Below are positions 8,157 to 16,902 of a stretch of DNA of 64,000 nt, piece by piece; the first letter of the stretch is position 1, and each line of letters opens with the position of its first letter. The notes beneath the pieces are model-generated. The model was given only the letters and a program-made list of their open reading frames with translations, did no database searches and was not told where the DNA came from. The stretch is from CAVUCH01 sp963739995 (lineage in GTDB: Bacteria; Acidobacteriota; Vicinamibacteria; Vicinamibacterales; JAENWD01). The position numbers and the translations under genes are program-made. The stretch is taken from contig CAVUCH010000022.1 in assembly GCA_963739995.1 (NCBI GenBank), positions 62,001 through 126,000 on the forward strand. The letters are read 5' to 3'.

Positions 8157-9150
8157 ATGTACTTCGACTTCGGAGACGGACATCCAGATCTGCAGCGCCT
8201 GCCGCGCGCGCTGTCCCCGCGCGAAGGCATCTTTGTCGGGATAATCATCCACCTGTTGGTCATCATCCTGGCACTGGTGCTCCCTCGGTACTGAATGGGC
8301 GCGCAGCCGCGCGAAAGCCGCCGAGGCGGCGCGCGCCGCCATCGCGGAACGGCAGCGGGCGAGCCGGATCGAGCCGTTCATGATGGCGCAACCCCGTGTC
8401 GACATCGAGGCGCTCCGGCCCCCGCCGCGCGCGCCCCTGTCCGACCGGGATCGTATGGCGATGACGCGAGAGCGCCCGCCGAACCCCACGAACCAGCAGC
8501 CGTTCTCCCGCGGAAACACCAGGCAACCAGAGGAGGCCGCACCCCCCTCCACCTCGCCGCCCCCGGGGGCGCCCACACCGCCTGTCGAGTCGGCGGGCAC
8601 CAACGGGGATCGTGAGAACCTCCCGCGCGAGGCGCAGACAGGCTATGTCGTTCCGGACCGCGGTGCCGAAGGCACCGGCCCGGCGTCGAACAGCACGGTC
8701 GCCTCGCGGATCCCGCCCGGGACGCCGCGTGCGCTCGCAGACGCGCTCGGCAACCTGTCGCGGTACGTCGAGCGGAGCGGCGCACAGCTGGAGAACCCCA
8801 ACGGGGGCGGCCAGTACGGGCAGTCCTTCCAGTTCGACACGAAGGGTGTGGATTTCGGCGCGTGGCTCCGCGCGTTCAAGGCGCAGGTCATGCGCAACTG
8901 GATGATCCCGCAGGCCGCCTATTTCCTGCACGGGCACGTGTCGTTGACGCTGATCATCAGCCGCACCGGCGCGATCACCGAGCTTCAGGTGATCCAGCCG
9001 TCCTCCGTCGAGGGGTTCACGCACGCCGCCTACAATGCGCTCGCCGCCTCCAATCCGACGGTGCCGCTTCCCACCGCCTATCCGGATCAGACGCTGCGCA
9101 TGCGTGTGACCTTCTTCTACAACGAGGAGCCGCCGGCTCCGACGCCATGA
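8157..9150 (+). CDS. TonB-like energy-transducing protein (one +1 frameshift)
   Basis: The N-terminal 45 codons (8157-8291) encode a short cytoplasmic segment and one transmembrane helix (GIFVGIIIHLLVIILALVLP), the usual TonB-like anchor. The frame meets TGA at 8292. One frame over, the protein continues at once with an Ala/Arg-rich helix, a Pro-rich linker (RPPPRAPLSDRDRMAM, PPGAPTPP) and a C-terminal TonB domain (FKAQVMRNWMIP, GHVSLTLIISRTGAI) to TGA at 9150. Removing one base near 8288-8293 joins them into about 330 residues. The family links inner-membrane proton motive force to outer-membrane receptors or acts in envelope integrity. The shift is probably a sequence error, though a +1 slip at UGA cannot be excluded. 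Confidence 0.75.
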
Positions 9151-9236
9151 TCGTGCCGACCCGCGCACAGCAGCGCGGGCTGCTGCTCCTGCTTGCCGCG
9201 CTCACCATGTACGTGTGCTGGATTCTTGCACGCTGA
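9147..9236 (+). CDS. Possible 29-residue membrane peptide
   Basis: A small frame starts at ATG 9147, overlapping the stop of the TonB-like gene as ATGA, and ends at TGA 9234-9236. It encodes MIVPTRAQQR followed by a ~16-residue hydrophobic helix and ends in WILAR. The overlap suggests translational coupling, and the composition fits a single-span membrane peptide. No family was recognised. It may only be the space before miaA, so support is limited to the overlap and hydrophobicity. Confidence 0.35.
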   Translation: MIVPTRAQQRGLLLLLAALTMYVCWILAR

Positions 9237-9249
9237 GCGCCGGGCCGCC

Positions 9250-10233
9250 TTGCCACCAACGGCCGCCACGTTCGAACTTGCGCGACGGCAGCCGGGCAAG
9301 CCCCTGGTGGTGGCGATTCTCGGCCCTACCGCGACCGGCAAGAGTGCGCTCGCTCTAGCGCTGGCGGAGCGGTTTGACGGGGAGATCGTCAACTGCGATT
9401 CGACGGCGGTCTACCGGGGCTTCGATATCGGTACCGACAAGGTGCCTTTGCCTCAGCGTCGGGGCATCCAGCACCATCTGATCGACGTGGCCGAGCCGAC
9501 CGAGGTCTATACGGCGGCGCGGTACGCGGAGGATGCGTCGCGCGCGATTCAGGAGATTCTGAACCGTCGCCGTCTTCCGCTTGTGGTGGGCGGCACCGGC
9601 CTCTACTACCGCGCGCTCACGCGCGGCCTGTTCCCGGGGCCCGCCGCGGTTCCCGCGCTTCGTGCGCGGCTCGAGCGCGTCGCGGAGCGCCGCGGCGTCG
9701 GCTTCCTCCACCGCATGGTGCAGCGCGTCGATCCCGCGTCCGGGGCGCGCATCCTCGGGCGTGATCGCAAGCGGCTCGTCCGCGCGCTCGAGGTGTATTT
9801 CCTGACGGGACGGCCGCTGTCGGCGCACTTCGCCGAGACGGTCTCGCCGACCGACTTCAGCGAGGTGGTGCCGATCGGGCTGCGCATCCCGGCAGCGCTG
9901 ACGTCGGCGCGCGTGACCGGGCGGGTGCACGCGCAGTTCGAGCGCGGGCTGCTGGACGAGATCCGCGGCCTGCTCGCGCGCGGCGTTCCCGGGACCGCAC
10001 GACCATTCGGCGGGCTCGTGTACCGCCAGGCGATGGAGTTGCTGCAGGGTGTGCGCGACGAGGCGGCCACGCGTGCGCTCATCGCGCAGGAGAACCGACG
10101 GTATGCGCGACGGCAGTTGATCTGGTTCCGCAAAGAGCCTAATCTAGTCTGGCTCGACGGCCCTGGAGAAGGACCTGCCGTCATCGAGCGCGCCGCTCAA
10201 GCACTGACAGCGCTCCTGGAGCCACACGGCTGA
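9250..10233 (+). CDS. miaA: tRNA dimethylallyltransferase MiaA
   Basis: MiaA adds a dimethylallyl group to A37 of tRNAs that read UNN codons. The P-loop GPTATGKSALA (about 25-35), the NCDSTAVYRGFDIGTDK stretch and VVGGTGLYYRALTRGL are family hallmarks, and the C-terminal RRYARRQLIWFR matches the tRNA-contacting region. TTG at 9250 gives 327 residues; the exact start is uncertain because no strong ribosome site is visible and GTG codons at 9307/9310 would remove only non-conserved residues. The stop overlaps the hfq ATG (TGATG), and miaA-hfq is a widespread pairing. Confidence 0.92.
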   Translation: MPPTAATFELARRQPGKPLVVAILGPTATGKSALALALAERFDGEIVNCDSTAVYRGFDIGTDKVPLPQRRGIQHHLIDVAEPTEVYTAARYAEDASRAIQEILNRRRLPLVVGGTGLYYRALTRGLFPGPAAVPALRARLERVAERRGVGFLHRMVQRVDPASGARILGRDRKRLVRALEVYFLTGRPLSAHFAETVSPTDFSEVVPIGLRIPAALTSARVTGRVHAQFERGLLDEIRGLLARGVPGTARPFGGLVYRQAMELLQGVRDEAATRALIAQENRRYARRQLIWFRKEPNLVWLDGPGEGPAVIERAAQALTALLEPHG

Positions 10234-10493
10234 TGCCGCACACTACCGAAACACGCCCGCACGCCGCACCACCGAACATACAGGATGCCTTCCTCAACTT
10301 CGCCCGGCGGGAGCGGCTCGTCGTGACGATTCGCCTGATGGACGGCCAGGAAATCGAAGGGCGCATCCGGAACTTCGACCGGTTCGCGCTGATCGTCGAG
10401 CAGGCCGGCACCGACCAGATGCTGTTCAAGCACGCCATCGCGAGCATCAGGAGCCCGCGATCGGCAGGGAACTACCTGTCCCCCCAGGGCTGA
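10233..10493 (+). CDS. hfq: RNA chaperone Hfq
   Basis: The 86-residue protein has the Sm1 core NIQDAFLNFARRERLVVTIRL and a Sm2-like FKHAIASI (E. coli: YKHAIST). The lysine and histidine of KHAIS, which bind U-rich RNA at the proximal face, are kept. Compared with E. coli, the N-terminus is about eight residues longer and the C-terminal tail is very short. Hfq forms hexameric rings that assist sRNA-mRNA pairing. It is coupled to miaA by a one-base stop/start overlap. Confidence 0.9.
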   Translation: MPHTTETRPHAAPPNIQDAFLNFARRERLVVTIRLMDGQEIEGRIRNFDRFALIVEQAGTDQMLFKHAIASIRSPRSAGNYLSPQG

Positions 10494-10512
10494 CGCGCAC
10501 CGCGCCACCGGC

Positions 10513-11697
10513 GTGACCCCTCCGACCTTCTCCCGTGCGATCGTGCTCGTGCTCGACGGTGCCGGCATCGGCGCTCTGCCCGACGCGGGCGCGTACGGCG
10601 ACGCGGGGAGCGACACCCTGGGGAACATCTGCCGGCAGGTCACTGTACGCACGCCCACCCTGCAGGCGCTGGGGCTGGGGTGTATCGCACCGCTCCCAGG
10701 CATCCCGCCCGCCGCAGAGCCGGCAGCGGCGTTCGGCCGCATGGCGGAGCGCTCGCCCGGCAAGGACTCGGTGACGGGCCACTGGGAAATGACGGGGCTG
10801 GTGCTCGAGCGCGCATTCCCGACGTTCCCGGATGGTTTCCCCCGCGAGTTGATCGAACGCTTCGAAGCGCTGATTGGCCGGAGGACGATCGGCAACCTGG
10901 TCGCCTCGGGCACGCAGATCATCGAGCAGCTGGGCGCGGAGCACATGCGAACGCAGGCGCCCATCGTCTACACGTCGGCCGACAGCGTATTCCAGATCGC
11001 CGCGCACGAGGACGTGATCCCCGTCCCGGAGCTGTACCGGATCTGTGAACTGGCGTACGATCTGGCGGTCGAAGAGCACGGCATGGGACGGGTCATCGCG
11101 CGGCCGTTCGTCGGCACGCCGGGCGGGTTCACCCGCACCGCCAACCGGCACGATTACGCGATGCCGCCGAGAGGGGAGACCTTGCTCGATCGGCTCACCG
11201 CAGCGTCGATCCCGGTCGTGGCGATTGGAAAGATCTCGGACCTGTTTGCCGGACGCGGGATATCACAGAGTGTCCACACCGCCAACGACGATGAGGTGAT
11301 GGATGCTGTGAGCGAGGCGACGGACGATACGCCCTCGGGATTGATCTTCGCCAACCTCGTGGATTTCGATGCCCAGTACGGACACCGCAACGATGTAGCC
11401 GGCTACGCAGCGAACGTGGAGCGATTCGACGCCAGACTCGCCGAGCTGCTTCCGGCCCTGGGCCCGTCCGACCTGCTGGCGGTCACGGCCGACCACGGGA
11501 ACGATCCGACAACGCCGAGCACGGATCACTCACGCGAGTACGTCCCGCTGCTGGTCTACGGCGTCGAGGTCCGTGCCGGGACGAACCTCGGCACCCGGTC
11601 CACATTCGCTGACCTGGGGCAGACGCTCGCCGACGCGTTCGCGGTGCCGGCACTTGCTGCCGGCACGAGCGTTCTCCGCGAGCTGCGAGCGTCCTGA
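10513..11697 (+). CDS. deoB: Phosphopentomutase DeoB
   Basis: This 394-residue alkaline-phosphatase-superfamily enzyme interconverts (deoxy)ribose 1-phosphate and 5-phosphate in nucleoside salvage. It opens with IVLVLDGAGIGALPDA (metal-binding Asp), has DSVTGHWEMTG around the phosphorylatable Thr, and a C-terminal ANLVDFDAQYGHRND and TADHGNDPT supply the remaining Mn2+ ligands. GTG at 10513 begins the protein; the preceding 20 nt after hfq contain no clear ribosome site. Length is normal. Confidence 0.93.
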   Translation: MTPPTFSRAIVLVLDGAGIGALPDAGAYGDAGSDTLGNICRQVTVRTPTLQALGLGCIAPLPGIPPAAEPAAAFGRMAERSPGKDSVTGHWEMTGLVLERAFPTFPDGFPRELIERFEALIGRRTIGNLVASGTQIIEQLGAEHMRTQAPIVYTSADSVFQIAAHEDVIPVPELYRICELAYDLAVEEHGMGRVIARPFVGTPGGFTRTANRHDYAMPPRGETLLDRLTAASIPVVAIGKISDLFAGRGISQSVHTANDDEVMDAVSEATDDTPSGLIFANLVDFDAQYGHRNDVAGYAANVERFDARLAELLPALGPSDLLAVTADHGNDPTTPSTDHSREYVPLLVYGVEVRAGTNLGTRSTFADLGQTLADAFAVPALAAGTSVLRELRAS

Positions 11698-11704
11698 GGT
11701 GCCG

Positions 11705-12751
11705 ATGGCGTCCACGATTCGCGAACAGCTCGAGCGGCGCGAGCGTGAAATTCTCGCCTCGCAGGCAGCCCTGAGCGCCGCCACGCGTGGCCGGCTGCGC
11801 GCCGAGCCCGAAGACCCGATCCGGCCGGCGTTCCAGCGGGATCGCGATCGCATCGTGCACTGCAAGGCGTTCCGCCGGCTGAAACACAAGACGCAGGTGT
11901 TCTTCGCGCCGATGGGCGATCACTACCGCACGCGACTCACGCACACGCTGGAGGTGTCGCAGATCGCGCGGACGATCGCCAAGGTGCTGCGATTGCAGGA
12001 GGAGCTCACCGAGGCGATCGCTCTTGGCCACGACCTCGGACACACGCCGTTCGGTCATGCCGGCGAGCGTGTGCTGAACGATCTCGCGCCGGGCGGCTTC
12101 AACCACTACGAGCAGAGCCTGCGCATCGTCGACGTCCTCGAGAACGACGGGCGCGGCCTGAACCTCACCTGGGAAGTGCGCGACGGCATCGCGAAGCACT
12201 CCAAGGGCAAGGGCGGCGCGCCCGTCGGCGCGGCACCCGACCAGCGCGCGGCGACCCTCGAAGGGCAGATCGCCCGCGTCGCCGATCTGGTTGCCTACGT
12301 GAACCATGACATCGACGATGCGGCCCGGGCGGGGTTGCTCACGGAAGCCGGCCTGCCGCAGTCCGCCATTGCGGTGCTCGGGCGCTCATCGTCCGCGCGG
12401 ATCGGGACGATGGTCGCCGACGTCGTGCACGCCACGCTGGCGGACGGCTGCTCCGAGATCCGGATGACGGCCGCGGTGCTTGAGGCGACGCTCGAGCTGC
12501 GGAGCTTCCTGTTCGACGCGGTATACGAGAACGAGATTTCGACAGCCGAGTTCAAGAAGGCCACCGGCATCCTTGGCGGCCTCTGGGAACGCATCCGCGA
12601 TCAGCCGGACGGCTTCCTCGACACCCGCACCATGGAGCAGGAGGGTGTCGACGTCGCCGCCCGTGACTTCATCGCGGGCATGACGGATCGCTACGCCGTG
12701 TCGCTCTTCGAGCGGCTGTTCGTGCCAAAGCCGTGGGTCGGGATGGACTGA
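11705..12751 (+). CDS. dgt: dGTPase-like HD-domain triphosphohydrolase
   Basis: The 348-residue HD-superfamily protein contains RTRLTHTLEVSQIA (His80), GHDLGHTPFGHAGE (His109-Asp110) and a downstream YVNHDIDDA, the complete H...HD...D metal site of the dGTPase family. These enzymes cleave dNTPs to deoxynucleosides and triphosphate. KAFRRLKHKTQVF is the conserved N-terminal signature of the type-2 subfamily often named dgt-like. ATG at 11705 follows deoB by 7 nt, so the two probably form a nucleotide-metabolism pair. Confidence 0.9.
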   Translation: MASTIREQLERREREILASQAALSAATRGRLRAEPEDPIRPAFQRDRDRIVHCKAFRRLKHKTQVFFAPMGDHYRTRLTHTLEVSQIARTIAKVLRLQEELTEAIALGHDLGHTPFGHAGERVLNDLAPGGFNHYEQSLRIVDVLENDGRGLNLTWEVRDGIAKHSKGKGGAPVGAAPDQRAATLEGQIARVADLVAYVNHDIDDAARAGLLTEAGLPQSAIAVLGRSSSARIGTMVADVVHATLADGCSEIRMTAAVLEATLELRSFLFDAVYENEISTAEFKKATGILGGLWERIRDQPDGFLDTRTMEQEGVDVAARDFIAGMTDRYAVSLFERLFVPKPWVGMD

Positions 12752-12889
12752 GGTGTCGGAGGCAGGATGTCGACGACGGCCGACGCCTCGGGCCGCTACG
12801 GCGGGTGACGACGGGCGGTTCCATTACGTGGGCGACGAGTCACGGCTGCGCTAGGTTCGCCGCCACCCGGAGGGCCGCCCGTCGCCCCG

Positions 12890-13018
<129 letters not shown>

Positions 13019-13027
13019 GATTTTGCA

Positions 13028-13036
13028 TGTTATACT
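13028..13036 (+). promoter_or_regulatory. Extended -10 promoter of the fatty acid operon
   Basis: TGTTATACT at 13028-13036 is an extended -10 (TGn-TATACT). No -35 box can be seen because the heptamer array occupies that position. A start near 13043 would leave a leader of about 35 nt containing GAGGGG (about 13066-13071) before the ATG at 13078. Confidence 0.6.
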
Positions 13037-13077
13037 CCGAGGTCGGCCTCAGGGGCGCGCCCCGCAGAGGGGACCCT

Positions 13078-13614
13078 ATGACAATGTTTCTCGATGTCGA
13101 GACCATCCGCGAGCCGAACAAGCGGGTCGAGCGGATTGAGCCTTCATCGGCCTTCGAGCCGGAAGATGTATTCCGGATCGGGGCGCCTGTCGAGTTGCGG
13201 CTCAACCTGCACAAGGACAGAGCGAAGGTTCGGCTCACCGGGAGCGTGAAGACCACCGTCGAGGTCGAATGCAGCCGGTGCCTCGAAGGATTCCACGTGC
13301 CGATCGAGTCGACGTTCGACGTGCAGTATCTGCCGGCGACGGCGGCGCCAGCCGATCCGGATCGCGAGGTTGGCGAGCAGGAGCTCGACACGGCGTTTTA
13401 CCAGGACGGCGTCATCGACTTGCGGCAGCTCGTTCGCGAGCAGATCTTCCTGATGCTGCCGATGAAGCCGTTATGCCAGGAGTCGTGCGCCGGGTTGTGC
13501 CCCGTGTGCGGCACCAATCTCAACACCGGCTCCTGCGAATGCTCGCCGGAGTGGGAGGATCCCCGCCTGGCGCCGCTCAAGGCGCTCGCGCGGAAGAGCG
13601 ACACAGATGCCTAA
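13078..13614 (+). CDS. yceD: YceD/DUF177 family protein
   Basis: This 178-residue protein belongs to the YceD (DUF177) family that precedes rpmF in most bacteria. It has the conserved pair VECSRCLEGF and a C-terminal four-cysteine cluster CQESCAGLCPVCGTNLN...CEC, likely a zinc site. In E. coli and plants family members are linked to 23S rRNA accumulation; the molecular function is unsettled. ATG at 13078 was chosen over the upstream one at 13027 because that one lies inside the promoter, and a purine-rich ribosome site sits just before 13078. Confidence 0.87.
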   Translation: MTMFLDVETIREPNKRVERIEPSSAFEPEDVFRIGAPVELRLNLHKDRAKVRLTGSVKTTVEVECSRCLEGFHVPIESTFDVQYLPATAAPADPDREVGEQELDTAFYQDGVIDLRQLVREQIFLMLPMKPLCQESCAGLCPVCGTNLNTGSCECSPEWEDPRLAPLKALARKSDTDA

Positions 13615-13789
13615 TCCGAAACGCCGTCACTCCAAGACCCGGGGCCGCAAGCGTCGTACGCACGACGCGCTCGTCCAGGCCGGCTCGAGCCAATGCCCGC
13701 AGTGCCAGGAGGCCAAGGCGCCGCACCGCGTGTGCGCAGCGTGCGGGTACTACAAGGGCCGGCAGGTCCGGGCCGTCGACGAACAGTAA
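13607..13789 (+). CDS. rpmF: 50S ribosomal protein L32
   Basis: The 60-residue protein starts MPNPKRRHSKTRGRKRRTH, the L32 signature, and keeps a zinc-ribbon pair CPQC...CAAC followed by GYYKGR. It overlaps yceD by eight bases. The yceD-rpmF-plsX-fab order is the classical link between ribosome and membrane-lipid synthesis. Having all four cysteines, this is the zinc-binding form of L32. Confidence 0.96.
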   Translation: MPNPKRRHSKTRGRKRRTHDALVQAGSSQCPQCQEAKAPHRVCAACGYYKGRQVRAVDEQ

Positions 13790-13819
13790 CTGCAGTGCGT
13801 CCGCATCGGTGTCCGGCCG

Positions 13820-14857
13820 ATGAACGAATCTTCCGCCGCGCGTGTCACCCACCGCATTGCCGTGGACGCCATGGGGGGCGATCACGCGCCGGGGCCGATC
13901 ATCGACGGCGCCCTGGCGTCCGCCCGGCACCTTCCCATCGGCCTGCTTCTGGCCGGCCCGCGTGAGGCGATCGAGCGTGAGCTCGCCCGGCACGCAGATG
14001 CCGTTTCGCTCGACATCACCATCATCGATGCGCCTGACGTGATCGGCATGTCGGAGGCGCCCGCTCAGGCGCTCCGGCGCAAGCCGCGCGCCTCGATCCG
14101 ACTGGCGGCTGAAGCGGTCGCCGATGGACGAGCGGTGGCGATGTTCAGCGCGGGCAGCACCGGCGCGTCGGTCATGGCTGCTTACGGCGGCTTCGGCCTG
14201 CTGCCTGGGGTGGACCGGCCTGCGCTTGCGACCACCATCCCCACGCGAACCGGCGCCGCGGTGCTGCTCGATGCGGGCGCGAACGTCGAATGCCGGGCCG
14301 CGCACCTGCTGCAGTTCGCGGCCATGGGCACGGTCTACGCGCGCGTGGCGCTGGGCGTCCAGCATCCGCGGGTGGGGCTGCTTTCTATCGGCGAGGAAGA
14401 GAGCAAGGGCACCGAGGTCATCCGCGAGGCGCACCGGCTGCTGAAGGCGGGGACCCTCAATTTCATCGGCAACGTCGAGGGCCGCGACGTCTACTCGGGG
14501 ATGGCGGACGTGATCGTCTGCGACGGGTTCACGGGCAACGTTGCATTGAAGATCAGCGAGGGTCTCGTGGACGCGGTAGAGCAGCTTCTCGGAGAGGAGT
14601 TGCAGAGCACGTTCAGCACGCGAATGGGATACTTGCTCTCGCTGCGGGCGTTCCGCCGCTTCCGTAAGCGCGTAGACTACTCGGAGTACGGCGGCGCTCC
14701 ACTTCTCGGCGTCAACCGGCTCTGCATCGTGGGCCACGGCCGCTCGTCGGCGAAGGCCGTGCGCAACGCCGTGGCGATGGCGCATCGCTTTGCGGCGCAG
14801 CGCGTGATCGATCAGCTCGAACAGGGCATAGCCGGTCTTGCGGTGCCAGACCGGTGA
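13820..14857 (+). CDS. plsX: Phosphate acyltransferase PlsX
   Basis: PlsX converts acyl-ACP to acyl-phosphate, the donor for glycerol-3-phosphate acylation. The 345 residues include IAVDAMGGDHAPGP at the N-terminus, MFSAGSTGASVMA and the C-terminal YSEYGGAPLLGV, all conserved in the family. A later VCDGFTGNVALKISEG stretch is also typical. It lies between rpmF and fabD, and its stop overlaps the GTG start of fabD. Confidence 0.95.
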   Translation: MNESSAARVTHRIAVDAMGGDHAPGPIIDGALASARHLPIGLLLAGPREAIERELARHADAVSLDITIIDAPDVIGMSEAPAQALRRKPRASIRLAAEAVADGRAVAMFSAGSTGASVMAAYGGFGLLPGVDRPALATTIPTRTGAAVLLDAGANVECRAAHLLQFAAMGTVYARVALGVQHPRVGLLSIGEEESKGTEVIREAHRLLKAGTLNFIGNVEGRDVYSGMADVIVCDGFTGNVALKISEGLVDAVEQLLGEELQSTFSTRMGYLLSLRAFRRFRKRVDYSEYGGAPLLGVNRLCIVGHGRSSAKAVRNAVAMAHRFAAQRVIDQLEQGIAGLAVPDR

Positions 14858-15789
14858 TTGCATTCCTTTTTCCCGGACAGGGCTCCCAGAAAGTGGGGAT
14901 GGGAAAGGCGCTCGCGGAAGCGTTCCCCGAGTGCCGGGCGGTGTTCGAAGAGGCCGATGCGGCGCTCGGCGAACCGCTCAGCCGGCTGTGCTTCGAGGGT
15001 CCGGAGGACCGGCTCATGCTGACGCAGAACACCCAGCCGGCCATCCTGACCGTCAGCGTCGCGGCGGCGCGGCTGCTGTCGGCACGTGGCATCCGGCCTG
15101 CCCTTCTCGCGGGTCACAGCCTGGGGGAGTATTCGGCACACGTGGTGGCCGGAACCCTGGATTTTTCCGACGCCGTCCGGATCGTGAGGCGGCGTGGCCA
15201 GTACATGCAGGATGCCGTCCCGGTGGGCACAGGCGCGATGGCCGCCCTCCTGGGAATTGATGAGGCGCTGGCAGCACAGGCATGCGCCGAAGCAGCTGAC
15301 GGTGACGTCGTGGGCCCCGCCAACCTGAACGGGCCTGGGCAGGTGGTGATCGCCGGCACGCGCGAGGCGGTGGGACGGGCAGGGGAGCGTGCGAAGGCGC
15401 TCGGCGCCAAACGGGTGGTGACGTTGCCGGTGAGCGCGCCGTTTCACTGCGCCCTGATGAAGCCGGCCGAAGAACGGCTCGCGCCGGAACTGCGGGCCTT
15501 GCGCGCCCGGGATCCGCGCGTGCCGGTGATCGCCAACGTCGATGCGGCGCCGAAAACGACCGCCCGGGCATCGATCGACGCGCTGGTGGCGCAAGTCTCG
15601 GCGCCGGTGCGGTGGCAGGACGTCGTGTGCCGGCTTGCGTCTGCCGGCGTCCGCGCGTATGTTGAAGTGGGTCCTGGGACGGTGTTGAGCGGGCTGGCAC
15701 GCAAGATTCAGCGTGATGCCCGCGTGGCCAATCTGCAATCGCCCGGGGACCTCGAGGCCGTCGAGGCGCTGGTTCGCGAGACGGCCTAG
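14854..15789 (+). CDS. fabD: Malonyl-CoA:ACP transacylase FabD
   Basis: The 311-residue enzyme loads malonyl groups onto ACP. It has GQGSQ (8-12), the nucleophile elbow GHSLGEY with Ser89, and the catalytic His in VSAPFHCALM near residue 197. GTG at 14854 overlaps the plsX stop (GTGA). Length and motifs are normal. It works with acpP and fabF in the same operon. Confidence 0.95.
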   Translation: MIAFLFPGQGSQKVGMGKALAEAFPECRAVFEEADAALGEPLSRLCFEGPEDRLMLTQNTQPAILTVSVAAARLLSARGIRPALLAGHSLGEYSAHVVAGTLDFSDAVRIVRRRGQYMQDAVPVGTGAMAALLGIDEALAAQACAEAADGDVVGPANLNGPGQVVIAGTREAVGRAGERAKALGAKRVVTLPVSAPFHCALMKPAEERLAPELRALRARDPRVPVIANVDAAPKTTARASIDALVAQVSAPVRWQDVVCRLASAGVRAYVEVGPGTVLSGLARKIQRDARVANLQSPGDLEAVEALVRETA

Positions 15790-15844
15790 CGGGCATGTCG
15801 CCCGCCGGCCCTTCGGTCACGCTGTCGCTCCCCCCGATTCGTCC

Positions 15845-16585
15845 ATGATCGACCTCTCCCAGCGCGTCGCCCTCGTCACCGGTGCGTCCCGCGGCATCGG
15901 CCGGGCGATTGCGCTCCGCCTTGCCGCGCAGGGCGCGACGGTGGTTGCGGCAGCCCGTGGCGAGAACGCGGAGGAAACCGTGGCCGCCATTACCGCGGCC
16001 GGCGGACGCGGCGAGCCAATCGCGCTGGAGGTGACCGACGCGGCGGCGATTGACGGGGCGATGGCTGGCATTCTCCAACGGCACGGACGGATCGACATTC
16101 TGGTCAACAACGCCGGCATCACGCGCGACGGGTTGCTGCTGCGCATGAAGCGCGACGACTGGGATGCCGTGATCGGCACCAACCTGACCGCAGCGTTCGC
16201 CTTGACACAGGCCGCGCTCAAGCCGATGGTGCGGCAGCGTTCCGGTCGCATCATCGCGGTCAGTTCCGTCGTGGGTCAGATGGGCAACGCCGGCCAGGCG
16301 AACTATGCAGCCTCCAAGGCTGGGCTGATCGGATTCTGCAAGGCGCTGGCCCGCGAGGTGGCCTCGCGCAGCATCACGGTCAACGTCGTGGCCCCGGGAC
16401 TCATCGACACCGACATGACGAGGGGCCTGGTGGGGATCGCGAAACAGGACTGGTCGCAGCAGATTCCGCTCGGCCGCCTGGGTGCGCCAGACGATGTGGC
16501 AGCGGCGGTGTGCTTCCTTGCATCGGATGAGGCGTCGTATATTACAGGACACGTTCTGGCCGTGAACGGCGGGATGTACACGTAG
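15845..16585 (+). CDS. fabG: 3-oxoacyl-ACP reductase FabG
   Basis: This 246-residue SDR enzyme has the NADPH motif TGASRGIG (about 12-19), NNAGIT, a catalytic Ser in VSSVVGQMGN and the YxxxK pair in NYAASKAG. It reduces 3-oxoacyl-ACP during chain elongation. ATG at 15845 gives the canonical FabG length; the frame is open further upstream but without conservation. It ends nine bases before the acpP start with a ribosome site between them. Confidence 0.94.
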   Translation: MIDLSQRVALVTGASRGIGRAIALRLAAQGATVVAAARGENAEETVAAITAAGGRGEPIALEVTDAAAIDGAMAGILQRHGRIDILVNNAGITRDGLLLRMKRDDWDAVIGTNLTAAFALTQAALKPMVRQRSGRIIAVSSVVGQMGNAGQANYAASKAGLIGFCKALAREVASRSITVNVVAPGLIDTDMTRGLVGIAKQDWSQQIPLGRLGAPDDVAAAVCFLASDEASYITGHVLAVNGGMYT

Positions 16586-16593
16586 GAGGACGA

Positions 16594-16836
16594 ATGGCGG
16601 TTGCGGAGAAGGTCAAGAGCATCATCGTGGAACAGCTCGGCGTGGACGAGGAAGAGGTGACCAATGATGCCTCGTTCGTCGAGGACCTCGGCGCCGATTC
16701 GCTGGACACGGTGGAGCTGGTGATGGCGTTCGAAGAGGAGTTCGGGATCGAAATCCCGGACGAGGACGCTGAGAAGATTACGCGCGTGAAGGAAGCCGTC
16801 GAGTACATCGAGGCGCACGCCAAGAACAAGAAGTAG
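16594..16836 (+). CDS. acpP: Acyl carrier protein
   Basis: The 80-residue acidic protein carries the phosphopantetheine attachment site GADSLDTVELVM (Ser36) and the helix EEEFGIEIPDEDAEKI. It is the fatty acid carrier of this operon. A GAGGACGA ribosome site precedes the ATG by a few bases. A GC-rich hairpin follows the stop, which may separate its high expression from that of fabF. Confidence 0.97.
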   Translation: MAVAEKVKSIIVEQLGVDEEEVTNDASFVEDLGADSLDTVELVMAFEEEFGIEIPDEDAEKITRVKEAVEYIEAHAKNKK

Positions 16837-16859
16837 CCGGCGCTGCGGCTCCGCGCCGG
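16837..16859 (+). terminator. Hairpin between acpP and fabF
   Basis: CCGGCGC (16837-16843) and GCGCCGG (16853-16859) form a perfect 7-bp stem with a 9-nt loop, starting within two bases of the acpP stop. No T-tract follows, so it may be an attenuator or an mRNA-stabilising 3' structure for acpP rather than a full terminator. Confidence 0.45.
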
Positions 16860-16902
16860 GGCGTTTCGCGTGGTCCGCGCCGCGGCGGGTGGTGGAGGCA
16901 GA

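Noticed and set aside
16837..16859. Full intrinsic terminator after acpP
   Set aside because: The stem is good but no T-tract follows and fabF continues in the same direction 44 nt later, so it is listed only as a hairpin with low confidence.
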